Assembly (NCBI RefSeq): GCF_022568795.1
Contig: NZ_JAKZHU010000001.1
Location: forward strand, 868,001-932,000
Origin: Arsenicicoccus dermatophilus
Lineage (GTDB): Bacteria > Actinomycetota > Actinomycetes > Actinomycetales > Dermatophilaceae
DNA: 64,000 nt
Reading direction: 5' to 3'
This document shows positions 54,756-62,724 of the stretch, piece after piece. The position numbers and the translations under genes were made by a program. Position 1 is the first letter of the stretch, and each line of letters starts with the position of its first letter. A model generated the notes under the pieces. That model saw only the letters and a program-made list of their open reading frames with translations, searched no databases and had not been told where the DNA came from.

Positions 54756-55409
54756 TCAGACGTCCCCGTCGGGGGTGACGCGTTCCAGGTCGAACCAGCC
54801 GACCCCCAGCTCCAGCAGCAGCTCGCGCAGCAGCGGCAGGGACACCCCGACGACGTTGTGGTGGTCGCCCTCGATGCCGGTGACGAAGGCCCCACCCAGG
54901 CCGTCGACGGTGAACGCGCCGGCGACCCAGAGGGGCTCGCCCGTGGCGACATACCGCTCGATCTCGTCGTCGGTGAGCTCGGCGAAGTGCACGACGGTGC
55001 TGCTGGCCGTCCGGCTGATCGACCTGCCGGTGCGCAGGTCGGTGACCGCGTGGCCGGAGTGCAGGGTTCCGGAGCGGCCCCGCATGGTCCGCCAGCGATC
55101 GGTCGCGACCTGCGGCAGCTCGGGCTTGCCGTGGACCCGACCGTCGAGCTCGAGCACCGAGTCGCAGCCGAGGACCAGCCGGTCCGTGCAGCCCTGGGCG
55201 TGCAGGCGACCGGCGACGTCGTCGCGCTTGGCCTCGGCGAGCACCAGGGCGTGGTCGGCGGGGGAGAGCGGGCCGCGCCCGGCCTCGACCCGGGCCACCA
55301 CGGCGGGCTCGTCGACCTGGGAGACCTGGACGTATGGCGCGAGACCGGCGCCCCGCAGCGTGGCGAGACGGGCGGGGGAGGCGGAGGCGAGGACCAGGGG
55401 CACCGGCAT
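54756..55409 (-). CDS. maf: Maf-family nucleotide pyrophosphatase
   Basis: House-cleaning NTP pyrophosphatase that hydrolyses non-canonical or excess pyrimidine nucleotides and affects septum formation. The 217 residues begin VLASASPARLATLRGAG, the Maf signature, and contain LGCDSVLELDG, GKPELP and the DDEIERYVATGEPLWVAGAF segment. Start: ATG at 55409 with a TAGGGT box 7 nt upstream. Its place near the acyl-CoA carboxylase genes is shared with mycobacteria (from memory). Confidence 0.9.
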   Translation of the reverse strand: MPVPLVLASASPARLATLRGAGLAPYVQVSQVDEPAVVARVEAGRGPLSPADHALVLAEAKRDDVAGRLHAQGCTDRLVLGCDSVLELDGRVHGKPELPQVATDRWRTMRGRSGTLHSGHAVTDLRTGRSISRTASSTVVHFAELTDDEIERYVATGEPLWVAGAFTVDGLGGAFVTGIEGDHHNVVGVSLPLLRELLLELGVGWFDLERVTPDGDV

Positions 55410-55416
55410 GAGCGTG

Positions 55417-55422
55417 ACCCTA
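55417..55422 (-). promoter_or_regulatory. -10 box for maf (leaderless type)
   Basis: TAGGGT on the minus strand, 7 nt before the ATG at 55409. Its first three bases are the TAG stop codon of the upstream hydrolase. Confidence 0.5.
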
Positions 55423-56136
55423 GCGGTCACCGGCCCGGTCCAGGAGCGTCTGCAGCTCGGCGGCGCAGCGGGGCGCGTGGGTGAGCGGCAGGACGTGGGT
55501 GGCGCCCGCCACGGTGACCACGCGCACCTCCGCCGCGCAGACGGCGGCCCGGGCGAAGGCTCGGGCGTGGAGCCGCAGCTGGTCCCGGCTGCCGTTGAGC
55601 AGCAGGAGCGGGCAGGTGACCTCGCCCAGCAGCTCGGGTCGGGCGTGGGCGGTGACGGCCGCCCACGCCGTGGGCAGGGCGGCGTAGGCCTCGCCGTCGT
55701 CGACGATCCCGGTCAGGTCTCGTCCGGAGGCCAGCCGGGTGATCAGGGCGTTGGCGACCCGCGCCACCCGGGCCGGGCCGACGACGGGCACCAGCCGGGC
55801 GAAGCCCTGGTAGGCCAGCAGCCCGGGACCGCGCGGTATGGCGCAGGACCCGACGAGGGCGAGCCCGGCGAGCCGGCGCGGGTGCCGGGCTGCCCAGGCC
55901 ATGGCGACATAGCCGCCCAGGGAGTGTCCGGCCAGCACCACGGGCCCGCTCGTGTCCTGGACCGCGTCGTCGATCGTCGCGAGCGCCGAGTCCCAGGTGA
56001 ACTCCTCGCCGACCCGGGCCCCGTGACCGGGAAGGTCGGGGGTGACGATCCGCACGCCGGGCAGCAGCGCCGGGTAGTCCCGCCAGAACTGCGAGCTCAT
56101 CCGGGTGCCGTGCACCAGCACGAGGGTCGCCGCCAT
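55420..56136 (-). CDS. Alpha/beta hydrolase
   Basis: A 238-residue alpha/beta-fold hydrolase. The oxyanion region is LVLVHGTRMSS, the nucleophile elbow is LAGHSLGGYVA (Ser), an acid lies near LLLLNGSRDQL, and the late His is in VAGATHVLPL. The substrate is unknown. Start: ATG at 56136, 2 bp after the antiporter stop, so the two are probably translated together. Confidence 0.82.
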   Translation of the reverse strand: MAATLVLVHGTRMSSQFWRDYPALLPGVRIVTPDLPGHGARVGEEFTWDSALATIDDAVQDTSGPVVLAGHSLGGYVAMAWAARHPRRLAGLALVGSCAIPRGPGLLAYQGFARLVPVVGPARVARVANALITRLASGRDLTGIVDDGEAYAALPTAWAAVTAHARPELLGEVTCPLLLLNGSRDQLRLHARAFARAAVCAAEVRVVTVAGATHVLPLTHAPRCAAELQTLLDRAGDR

Positions 56137-56138
56137 CC

Positions 56139-58001
56139 TCACTCCTGCCCGGCGGCGAGCAGCTCGTCGACGTAGCACCAGCGCCAGGACTCGCCTGGCT
56201 CGAAGGAGCGCATCGCCGGGTGCCCGGTCGCCTGGAAGTGACGGGTGGCGTGGCGGCCGGCGGAGGAGTCGCAGCAGCCGACGTACCCGCAGGTCAGGCA
56301 GAGGCGCAGGTGGACCGGGACCGTGCCCTCGGCCCGGCAGCCGATGCACTCGCCCGTGGTCCGGGGCTCGACGTAGCAGGGCGCGGCGGCGAGGTGCTCG
56401 CACGGGGCGGAGGGCAGGGCCGGGGTGAGCGCGGCGCGGACCCGGCGGGCGCGGTCCTCGACCCGCACCAGCGAGCTCTCCTCCACGTCCAGCGCGGACA
56501 GGACCGAGGCGATGACCTCCTGGTCGACGGTCCCCTCGGCGCGGGCCCGGAGGACCTCCTCACGCTCGGCGTGCAGGGCCACCGTGCGCAGGCGGCGATA
56601 GGCCTCCGAGGGGGTCTCCTGCCCCTGGCGCCAGCCGCCCAGCCGCTCCCAGACGGCGTTGACCCGCTGCTCGGACTGCGCCCGGAGCTGGTCCAGCAGC
56701 TCGGCGGTCTCCGGGGTCACCACCTCCCGCATCGCCCGGTGCCCGGCAGCCACCGCGCGAGCGTAGAGCGTGGCCTCCTGCAGGGCGTCCTCGCGCGGGT
56801 CGGGCCCGTGCACGCCGAGCCGGCGCGCCACGAGCGGCAGGGTCAGGCCCTGGATCAGCAGGGTGCCCGCGGTGACCACCAGCGCGACCAGGACGAGGAC
56901 CTCGCGGTGCGGGGTGGCGGCGGGCAGGGACAGCGCGGCGGCGAGGGTCACCACGCCGCGCATCCCGGCCCAGGCGACCACGGCGGCCTCGGTGGTCGGG
57001 GTGCCCGCCCGGCCCCGGGCGCGGACCACGAAGCGTGTGGCCATGATCCACACGACGCGCAGCACCATCACGGCCAGCAGGGCGGCGACGCACACGCCGA
57101 TCACCCGGCCCCAGCCGAGGCTGGACCGGCCTGCGGCGCTGACGATGGAGCGGGTCTGCAGGCCCACGAGCAGGAAGACGGAGTTCTCGAGCAGGTAGGT
57201 GATCGTGCGCCAGTTGACGCGGGTGGTCACCCGGGACTGCGCGGTCTCCACGACGGGCGCCTCGTGGCCCAGCAGCAGGCCCGCGACGACGACGGCCAGG
57301 ACCCCGGAGCCGTGCAGCTCCTCGGCCGGCGCGAACGCGATGAAGGGCAGCAGGAAGCTCAGCGCCGTCGTGGCGACCGGGTCGGTGGTGCGCCGCAGCA
57401 CCTGGCTCGCGACCACCGCCACCAGGAGGCCGACCCCGACGCCGACGAGCACCGCGCGACCGAAGTCCAGCAGCACGGCGCCCACGGAGACGGTGGCGAC
57501 GAGGGCCTGGGTCGCCGTGCGCAGGGACACCAGGGCGGTGGCGTCGTTGACCAGGGACTCACCCTCCAGCACGGTGACCACGCGTCGCGGGAGCCCGATC
57601 TGCTTGGCGACGGCGGTCGCGGCGACGGCGTCCGGCGGCGCCACCACCGCGCCGATCGCGAAGGCTGCGGCGAAGGGGACCGGGAGGATTCCCTGCACCA
57701 CCAGGGCGACCCCGAGGGCGGTGAAGAGCACCAGCCCGATCGACAACCACCCGATGGCGGACAGGTTGGCCCGGAAGTCGACCAGGGAGGTGTTGTGCGA
57801 CGCGGTGTAGAGCAGCGGCGGCAGGATCCCCACCAGCACGAGCTCGGGGGAGAGCATCGGCTCGTGCACGAAGGGCAGGTAGGACCCGATCAGTCCGACC
57901 AGGATGAGCACGAGGGGCGCGGACAGGCCCCAGCGGTCGGACAGGGTGGTGACGGCGAGGACCGTGAGGGCCAGGCCCACGACGAGGGTGAGGATCTCCA
58001 C
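56139..58001 (-). CDS. Na+/H+ antiporter (CPA1) with C-terminal UBP-type zinc finger
   Basis: A 620-residue membrane antiporter. About 12 hydrophobic segments occupy residues 1-410, with the ion-site region GAVVAPPDAVAATAVAKQIG and the conserved GESLVNDATALV. A helical cytoplasmic region follows, and the last 90 residues form a UBP-type zinc finger: CEHL, CIGCRAEG, LRLCLTCGYVGCCDSS, then GRHATRHFQATGHPAM. UBP fingers bind ubiquitin C-termini in eukaryotes; the ligand here is unknown. Start: GTG at 58001 with CAGGAT 6 nt upstream. Confidence 0.87.
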   Translation of the reverse strand: MEILTLVVGLALTVLAVTTLSDRWGLSAPLVLILVGLIGSYLPFVHEPMLSPELVLVGILPPLLYTASHNTSLVDFRANLSAIGWLSIGLVLFTALGVALVVQGILPVPFAAAFAIGAVVAPPDAVAATAVAKQIGLPRRVVTVLEGESLVNDATALVSLRTATQALVATVSVGAVLLDFGRAVLVGVGVGLLVAVVASQVLRRTTDPVATTALSFLLPFIAFAPAEELHGSGVLAVVVAGLLLGHEAPVVETAQSRVTTRVNWRTITYLLENSVFLLVGLQTRSIVSAAGRSSLGWGRVIGVCVAALLAVMVLRVVWIMATRFVVRARGRAGTPTTEAAVVAWAGMRGVVTLAAALSLPAATPHREVLVLVALVVTAGTLLIQGLTLPLVARRLGVHGPDPREDALQEATLYARAVAAGHRAMREVVTPETAELLDQLRAQSEQRVNAVWERLGGWRQGQETPSEAYRRLRTVALHAEREEVLRARAEGTVDQEVIASVLSALDVEESSLVRVEDRARRVRAALTPALPSAPCEHLAAAPCYVEPRTTGECIGCRAEGTVPVHLRLCLTCGYVGCCDSSAGRHATRHFQATGHPAMRSFEPGESWRWCYVDELLAAGQE

Positions 58002-58107
58002 GGCGTCATCCTGCCAGCCAGGACCTGCCCCGCCCCGGTGCCGCGGCGGGCGGGGGCGCGGGCGGCGGCGCGCCCCGCGGGCTCCCGCCCGCCGCTGCCC
58101 GCTCAGG

Positions 58108-59796
58108 TCACAGGGTGCCGAGCACCGCGTCGCGGAGCACGTCCAGGGGAAGGCCCCCCAGGTCGAGAGCCCGGCGGTGGAAGTCCTTGAGGGAGAAGGA
58201 CTCTCCCTCCTGCTGCTGGACCTCGTCGCGCAGCTGCAGCCACAGTCGCTCGCCGATCTTGTAGGCCGGCGCCTGGCCCGGCCACCCGAGGTAGCGGTCC
58301 AGCTCGAAGCGCAGGAAGGCCTCGTCCATGGTGGAGTGGGCACGCAGGAAGGCCCAGGCCTTGTCATAGGTCCAGGCGCCGCCGCCGACCTCGGCGGGTG
58401 CCTCGAAACCGCAGTGCACCCCGATGTCGAGGACCACGCGGGCGGCCCGCAGCGACTGTCCGTCCAGCCAGCCCATGCGGTTGCCCGGGTCGTCCATGTG
58501 CCCGAAGTCGGCCATCAGCCGCTCGGCATACAGCGCCCATCCCTCGCCGTGCCCCGAGGTCCAGCACAGCTGGCGTCGCCAGGAGTTGAGCTGCTCCCGG
58601 TTGGCGACGGCCTGGCCCAGCTGGAGGTGGTGGCCGGGGACGCCCTCGTGGTACACGGTCGTCAGCTCGCGCCAGGTGGAGAAGGTGGTGACCCCCTTGG
58701 GCACCGACCACCACATGCGGCCGGGCCGGGAGAAGTCGTCCGACGGCGCGGTGTAGTAGATCCCGCCCGTCTGGGTGGGGGCGATGCAGCACTCGATCCG
58801 CCGCACCGGCTCGGGGATGTCGAAGTGGCGACCGTCGAGCATGGTCATCACCTCGTCGGCCTTGCCCTGCATCCACTCGCGCAGCGCGTCGGTGCCGTGG
58901 AGGGTGTATGCCGGGTCGGCGTCCAGGGCGGCGATCGCCTCGGCGACGGTGGCGCCGGGACGGACCTGCTCGGCGACCTCCTGCATCTGGGCGGTGATCC
59001 GGGCGAGCTCCTCCTGACCCCAGCGGTAGGTCTCCTCCAGGTCGACGGTCGCACCGAGGAACATGCGCGAGCACAGCTCGTAGACCGAGCGGCCGACCGC
59101 GTCCTGCTCGGGGGCGTCGTCGAGCAGCTCGTCGCGCAGGAAGTCCGCCATGCGCGCGTAGGCCGCGCGGGCGGCGCCCACCTCGTTGCCCAGCCGCTCG
59201 CGCAGCTCGGCGGGCAGAGCCACGGAGGGGGCCAGCGCACCCCGCAGGAAGCCGTCGAAGTAGCCGTCGGGGGCCACCAGGTCCCGGCACTGCTGGAGGC
59301 AGGCCTCCACCTGCCGGCGGCTGGAGACGTTGCCCTTCTCGCGGGCCGCCAGCAGGGACTCCTGGTACTGCTCCAGGGCGAGGGGCACCCGGGCCATGCG
59401 CAGCGCGATCGTCGCCCACTCCTCGACGGACTGGTGCGCCATGACGTCGAAGACCGCGCGGATGTCCTGCAGCGGCGAGCCGATGACGTTGAGCGAGGCC
59501 TCCTCCAGACCGGCGGCGTAGACCTCCTCCTGCAGCTGGAGCCGCTCGGTCATCGCCGCCACCGTGACGCGGTCGGCGTCGGTCTGCGGCTCGACGGCAG
59601 CCAGGGCGGCCAGGGTCCGGGCGCGCAGCTCCGAGCGCCGGCGCAGCCCGTCGGGGGAGAAGTCGTCGATCTCGTCGTCGTGGCCGACGACCCCCATGTA
59701 GGTCGCGAGCAGCGGGCTGAGAGCCAGGCTCTCGCGCACGAACTCCTCGGCGATGCGGTCGACGGCGGTGGGGCTGGCGGTCCTGGGGGTGCTCAC
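58108..59796 (-). CDS. DUF885 metallopeptidase-like protein
   Basis: A 562-residue cytoplasmic protein of the DUF885 family, related to M32-type carboxypeptidases. The zinc-site motif is TVYHEGVPGHHLQLGQA, with a second Glu in SGHGEGWALYAERL. Helical throughout; no signal peptide. The substrate is unknown. Start: GTG at 59796 with a TACGGT box 7 nt upstream; the longer frame from 59871 reads implausible residues. Confidence 0.85.
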   Translation of the reverse strand: MSTPRTASPTAVDRIAEEFVRESLALSPLLATYMGVVGHDDEIDDFSPDGLRRRSELRARTLAALAAVEPQTDADRVTVAAMTERLQLQEEVYAAGLEEASLNVIGSPLQDIRAVFDVMAHQSVEEWATIALRMARVPLALEQYQESLLAAREKGNVSSRRQVEACLQQCRDLVAPDGYFDGFLRGALAPSVALPAELRERLGNEVGAARAAYARMADFLRDELLDDAPEQDAVGRSVYELCSRMFLGATVDLEETYRWGQEELARITAQMQEVAEQVRPGATVAEAIAALDADPAYTLHGTDALREWMQGKADEVMTMLDGRHFDIPEPVRRIECCIAPTQTGGIYYTAPSDDFSRPGRMWWSVPKGVTTFSTWRELTTVYHEGVPGHHLQLGQAVANREQLNSWRRQLCWTSGHGEGWALYAERLMADFGHMDDPGNRMGWLDGQSLRAARVVLDIGVHCGFEAPAEVGGGAWTYDKAWAFLRAHSTMDEAFLRFELDRYLGWPGQAPAYKIGERLWLQLRDEVQQQEGESFSLKDFHRRALDLGGLPLDVLRDAVLGTL

Positions 59797-59803
59797 CCGT
59801 CCG

Positions 59804-59809
59804 ACCGTA
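59804..59809 (-). promoter_or_regulatory. -10 box for the DUF885 gene (leaderless type)
   Basis: TACGGT on the minus strand, 7 nt before the GTG at 59796. Confidence 0.5.
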
Positions 59810-59837
59810 GCCCACCTGGTCGGACCTGGCACGGCTA

Positions 59838-59879
59838 CGGCCCGCGTGCCGCGCTCGGGGGAGCGGGGCACGCGGGCCG
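59838..59879 (-). terminator. Terminator hairpin after accE5
   Basis: A perfect 13-bp inverted repeat (CGGCCCGCGTGCC and its complement) with a 16-nt loop, 27 bp past the stop of the carboxylase epsilon gene on the minus strand. Confidence 0.65.
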
Positions 59880-59905
59880 AGGCCGGGTCGACGCAGACGG
59901 GCAGT

Positions 59906-60169
59906 TCAGCGCGCGGAGCGCCACGCCCACGAGGAGCGACGGCGGTGTCCCAGCGAGGACACGCCGAGGTTCCGGGCGCGGCTGGCCCAGATGCCGTGCT
60001 GGGGGCCCTCGTCGTCGGTCTCGCCTCCGGAGGCGGCGGCCAGCAGGACGAGCAGCGCGGCGAGCTCCTCGTCCGTCGGGGTGCCCTTGGTGACGGTCAG
60101 CAGCGGGGGTACGGCGGCCGGCTGCTCCTCGGGGGTCGCCTCTGGAGCGGTGGTGGTGGTCTCGCTCAT
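59906..60169 (-). CDS. accE5: Acyl-CoA carboxylase epsilon subunit
   Basis: An 87-residue accessory subunit that stimulates and stabilises the alpha-beta carboxylase complex in actinobacteria. After a Thr/Glu/Pro-rich start it has the conserved LTVTKGTPTDEELAALLVLL and later IWASRARNLG, the pattern of this family. It follows accD5 by 56 bp on the same strand, as in mycobacteria and Streptomyces. Start: ATG at 60169. Confidence 0.85.
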   Translation of the reverse strand: MSETTTTAPEATPEEQPAAVPPLLTVTKGTPTDEELAALLVLLAAASGGETDDEGPQHGIWASRARNLGVSSLGHRRRSSWAWRSAR

Positions 60170-60225
60170 GCGGGCTCCTGGGATCGCTCGGGGGTCTCGC
60201 GGACGGGGGTGCGGCTCGGCGCCGG

Positions 60226-61836
60226 TCAGAGCGGGATGTTGCCGTGCTTCTTGGGCGGGTGGGTCTCCCGCTTGGTCCGCAGGGCCCGCAGCGCCTGGAC
60301 GACGTTGCGGCGGGTGTCCTGCGGCGCGACGACCGCGTCGATGTAGCCCCGCTCGGCCGCGACGTAGGGGTTGGCGAGGTGGTCCTCGTACTCCTTGATG
60401 AACTGCGCCCGCGCCGCCTCGACGTCGCGCCCCTCGGCCTGCGCCGCCGCGATCTCCTTGCGGTAGAGGATGTTGACCGCGCCCTGCGCACCCATGACGG
60501 CGATCTGCGCGGTGGGCCAGGCGATGTTGACGTCGGCACCGAGGTGCTTGGAGCCCATGACGTCGTAGGCGCCGCCGTAGGCCTTGCGCGTGATCACGGT
60601 GACCAGCGGCACGGTGGCCTCGGCGTAGGCGTAGATCAGCTTGGCGCCGCGGCGGATGATGCCGTTCCACTCCTGGTCGGTGCCGGGCAGGAAGCCGGGC
60701 ACGTCCACGAAGGTCAGCACCGGCACGTTGAAGGCGTCGCAGGTGCGCACGAAGCGGGCGGCCTTCTCGGACGCGTCGATGTCCAGGCAGCCGGCGAACT
60801 GCATCGGCTGGTTGGCCACGATGCCGACGCTGTGGCCCTCGACCCGGCCGAAGCCGGTGATGATGTTGGGCGCGAACAGGGACTGGACCTCGAGGAACTC
60901 CTGGTCGTCCAGGATCGCCGTGAAGACCTCGTGCATGTCGTAGGGCATGTTGGGCGAGTCCGGGATGATCGTGTCCAGGGCCACGTCCAGCTCGGTGGGG
61001 GCCAGGTCGACCTCGTGGTCGAAGACCGGCGGGTCCTCGTGGTTGTTGCTGGGCAGGTAGCTCAGCAGCTCCTTGACGTAGTCCATCGCGTCCTGCTCGT
61101 CGGAGCCCATGTAGTGCGCGCAGCCGGACTTGGCGTTGTGCGCCGAGGCACCGCCGAGCTCCTCCATGCCGACCGTCTCGCCGGTGACCGTCTTGATGAC
61201 GTCCGGGCCGGTGATGAACATGTGCGAGGTCTGGTCGACCATGACGGTGAAGTCGGTGATGGCGGGGGAGTAGACCGCGCCGCCCGCGCAGGGGCCCATG
61301 ATGAGCGAGATCTGCGGGATGACGCCGGAGCCCAGGACGTTGCGGCGGAAGATCTCGCCATACATCCCGAGGGAGGCGACACCCTCCTGGATGCGCGCGC
61401 CGCCGGAGTCGTTGAGGCCGACGACCGGGCAGCCGATCTTCATGGCGAAGTCCATGACCTTGACGATCTTCTCGCCGAAGACCTCGCCGAGCGACCCGCC
61501 GAAGACCGTGAAGTCCTGCGCGAAGACGCACACCTGGCGACCGTCGACCGTGCCGTAGCCGGTGATCACGCCGTCGCCGTAGGGGCGGACCTTGTCCTGG
61601 CCGAAGGCCGTCGAGCGGTGTCGGGCGTACTGGTCCAGCTCGACGAAGGAGCCCTCGTCGAGGAAGGCCTCGACCCGCTCGCGGGCGGTCTGCTTGCCGC
61701 GGGCGTGCTGCTTCTCGACGGCCTTGTCGGAGGCACCGCGTCGCACCTGGTCGTTGCGGTGGTGCAGGTCGGCCAGACGGCCCGCGGTGGTCGCCAGGTC
61801 GAACTCGGCCGGAGGGGTGGAGGGAGCGTCAGCCAT
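60226..61836 (-). CDS. accD5: Propionyl-CoA carboxylase beta subunit (AccD5-like)
   Basis: Carboxyltransferase that makes methylmalonyl-CoA from propionyl-CoA (and possibly malonyl-CoA), using biotin carried by accA3. The 536 residues contain [20 protein letters not shown] and [17 protein letters not shown] in the first crotonase-like half, [20 protein letters not shown] and [17 protein letters not shown] in the second. The end [12 protein letters not shown] is the usual PCC-beta tail. Start: ATG at 61836 behind TATGGT. It is followed by accE5 and faces birA over 24 bp. Its product would feed the mutase at 12.5 kb. Confidence 0.94.
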   Translation of the reverse strand: MADAPSTPPAEFDLATTAGRLADLHHRNDQVRRGASDKAVEKQHARGKQTARERVEAFLDEGSFVELDQYARHRSTAFGQDKVRPYGDGVITGYGTVDGRQVCVFAQDFTVFGGSLGEVFGEKIVKVMDFAMKIGCPVVGLNDSGGARIQEGVASLGMYGEIFRRNVLGSGVIPQISLIMGPCAGGAVYSPAITDFTVMVDQTSHMFITGPDVIKTVTGETVGMEELGGASAHNAKSGCAHYMGSDEQDAMDYVKELLSYLPSNNHEDPPVFDHEVDLAPTELDVALDTIIPDSPNMPYDMHEVFTAILDDQEFLEVQSLFAPNIITGFGRVEGHSVGIVANQPMQFAGCLDIDASEKAARFVRTCDAFNVPVLTFVDVPGFLPGTDQEWNGIIRRGAKLIYAYAEATVPLVTVITRKAYGGAYDVMGSKHLGADVNIAWPTAQIAVMGAQGAVNILYRKEIAAAQAEGRDVEAARAQFIKEYEDHLANPYVAAERGYIDAVVAPQDTRRNVVQALRALRTKRETHPPKKHGNIPL

Positions 61837-61843
61837 GGCAGTC

Positions 61844-61853
61844 ACCATAGCCT
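61844..61853. promoter_or_regulatory. Overlapping divergent -10 boxes of accD5 and birA
   Basis: Minus-strand TATGGT (61844-61849) lies 7 nt before the accD5 ATG, and plus-strand TAGCCT (61848-61853) lies 7 nt before the birA GTG. They share 2 bp. The whole intergenic gap is 24 bp, so each promoter's upstream part must sit inside the other gene, and both genes look leaderless. Confidence 0.55.
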
Positions 61854-61860
61854 TGGGGTC

Positions 61861-62673
61861 GTGACCTCCGCCCTCCGAGAAGACGCCCTGACCGCACGTG
61901 TGACCGACGCCATGTCCGCTGGTCCGGACGGGGGTTCGTCCCCCTGGCTGGGGGTGACCGTGCTGGACCGGGTCGACAGCACCAACGCGGAGCTCGTCCG
62001 TCACCCCCGCCCCTGGCAGGTCGTGACCGCGGACCACCAGCAGGCCGGTCGCGGGCGGCTGACGCGCTCCTGGGAGACGCCGCCCGGGATGGCGGTGACC
62101 CTGTCGGCCTGCGTCCCGGCCCCGGTCGCGCGGGCTGCCGACCTCGGCTGGCTGCCGCTCCTCACCGGGCTCGCCGTCCGCGACGGGCTCGTCTCGCTGG
62201 GCCTGCCGGACGCGGTGCTGAAGTGGCCCAACGACGTCCTGGTCACCACCGACGACGAGCGGAAGGTCTGCGGCGTGCTCTGCGAGCTCGTGCCCGCGGC
62301 GGGCCTGGCCGTGCTCGGTCTGGGGATCAACGTGCACCAGCAGCGGGGCGACCTGCCGGTGGAGCGCGCGACCTCGCTCGCCCTGTGCGGCCTGGACGTC
62401 GGGCGGGAGGACGTGGTCGTCGCGGTGCTCACGGCCCTCGGCCGCCGTCACGCCCAGTGGGCGCTCCCCGCACGGCTGCCCACGCTCGTCCGGGAGTATG
62501 CCGACGCCTGCGCGACGATCGGCCGGGAGGTCGCGATCAGCCTCCCGGACGGCTCGGTGCGCCACGGGCGGGCCGAGCGCGTCGACGCCGCCGGCCGCCT
62601 GGTCGTGCGCACCGACGTCGGCGAGACGGCCCATGCGGCCGGGGACGTCGTGCACGCGCGCCTCGCGGACTGA
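61861..62673 (+). CDS. birA: Biotin--[acetyl-CoA-carboxylase] ligase
   Basis: Activates biotin to biotinyl-AMP and transfers it to the BCCP lysine of accA3. The 270-residue protein has the ligase core: [27 protein letters not shown] (biotinyl-AMP loop), LKWPNDVLV and GLGINVHQ. It lacks the N-terminal DNA-binding helix-turn-helix of E. coli BirA, so it is unlikely to act as a repressor. Start: GTG at 61861, placed by the TAGCCT box 7 nt upstream. A C-terminal SH3-like domain is present ([12 protein letters not shown]). Confidence 0.9.
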   Translation: MTSALREDALTARVTDAMSAGPDGGSSPWLGVTVLDRVDSTNAELVRHPRPWQVVTADHQQAGRGRLTRSWETPPGMAVTLSACVPAPVARAADLGWLPLLTGLAVRDGLVSLGLPDAVLKWPNDVLVTTDDERKVCGVLCELVPAAGLAVLGLGINVHQQRGDLPVERATSLALCGLDVGREDVVVAVLTALGRRHAQWALPARLPTLVREYADACATIGREVAISLPDGSVRHGRAERVDAAGRLVVRTDVGETAHAAGDVVHARLAD

Positions 62674-62724
62674 GGCAAGATGGTCCCGGCGCGCCGACGT
62701 GGGCGTGGCCGGGAGGAGGCAGCC

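Noticed and set aside
61825-61872. -35 elements for the accD5/birA divergent promoters
   Set aside because: At 16-18 bp from either -10 box there is no TTGACA-like hexamer, so I do not annotate any.
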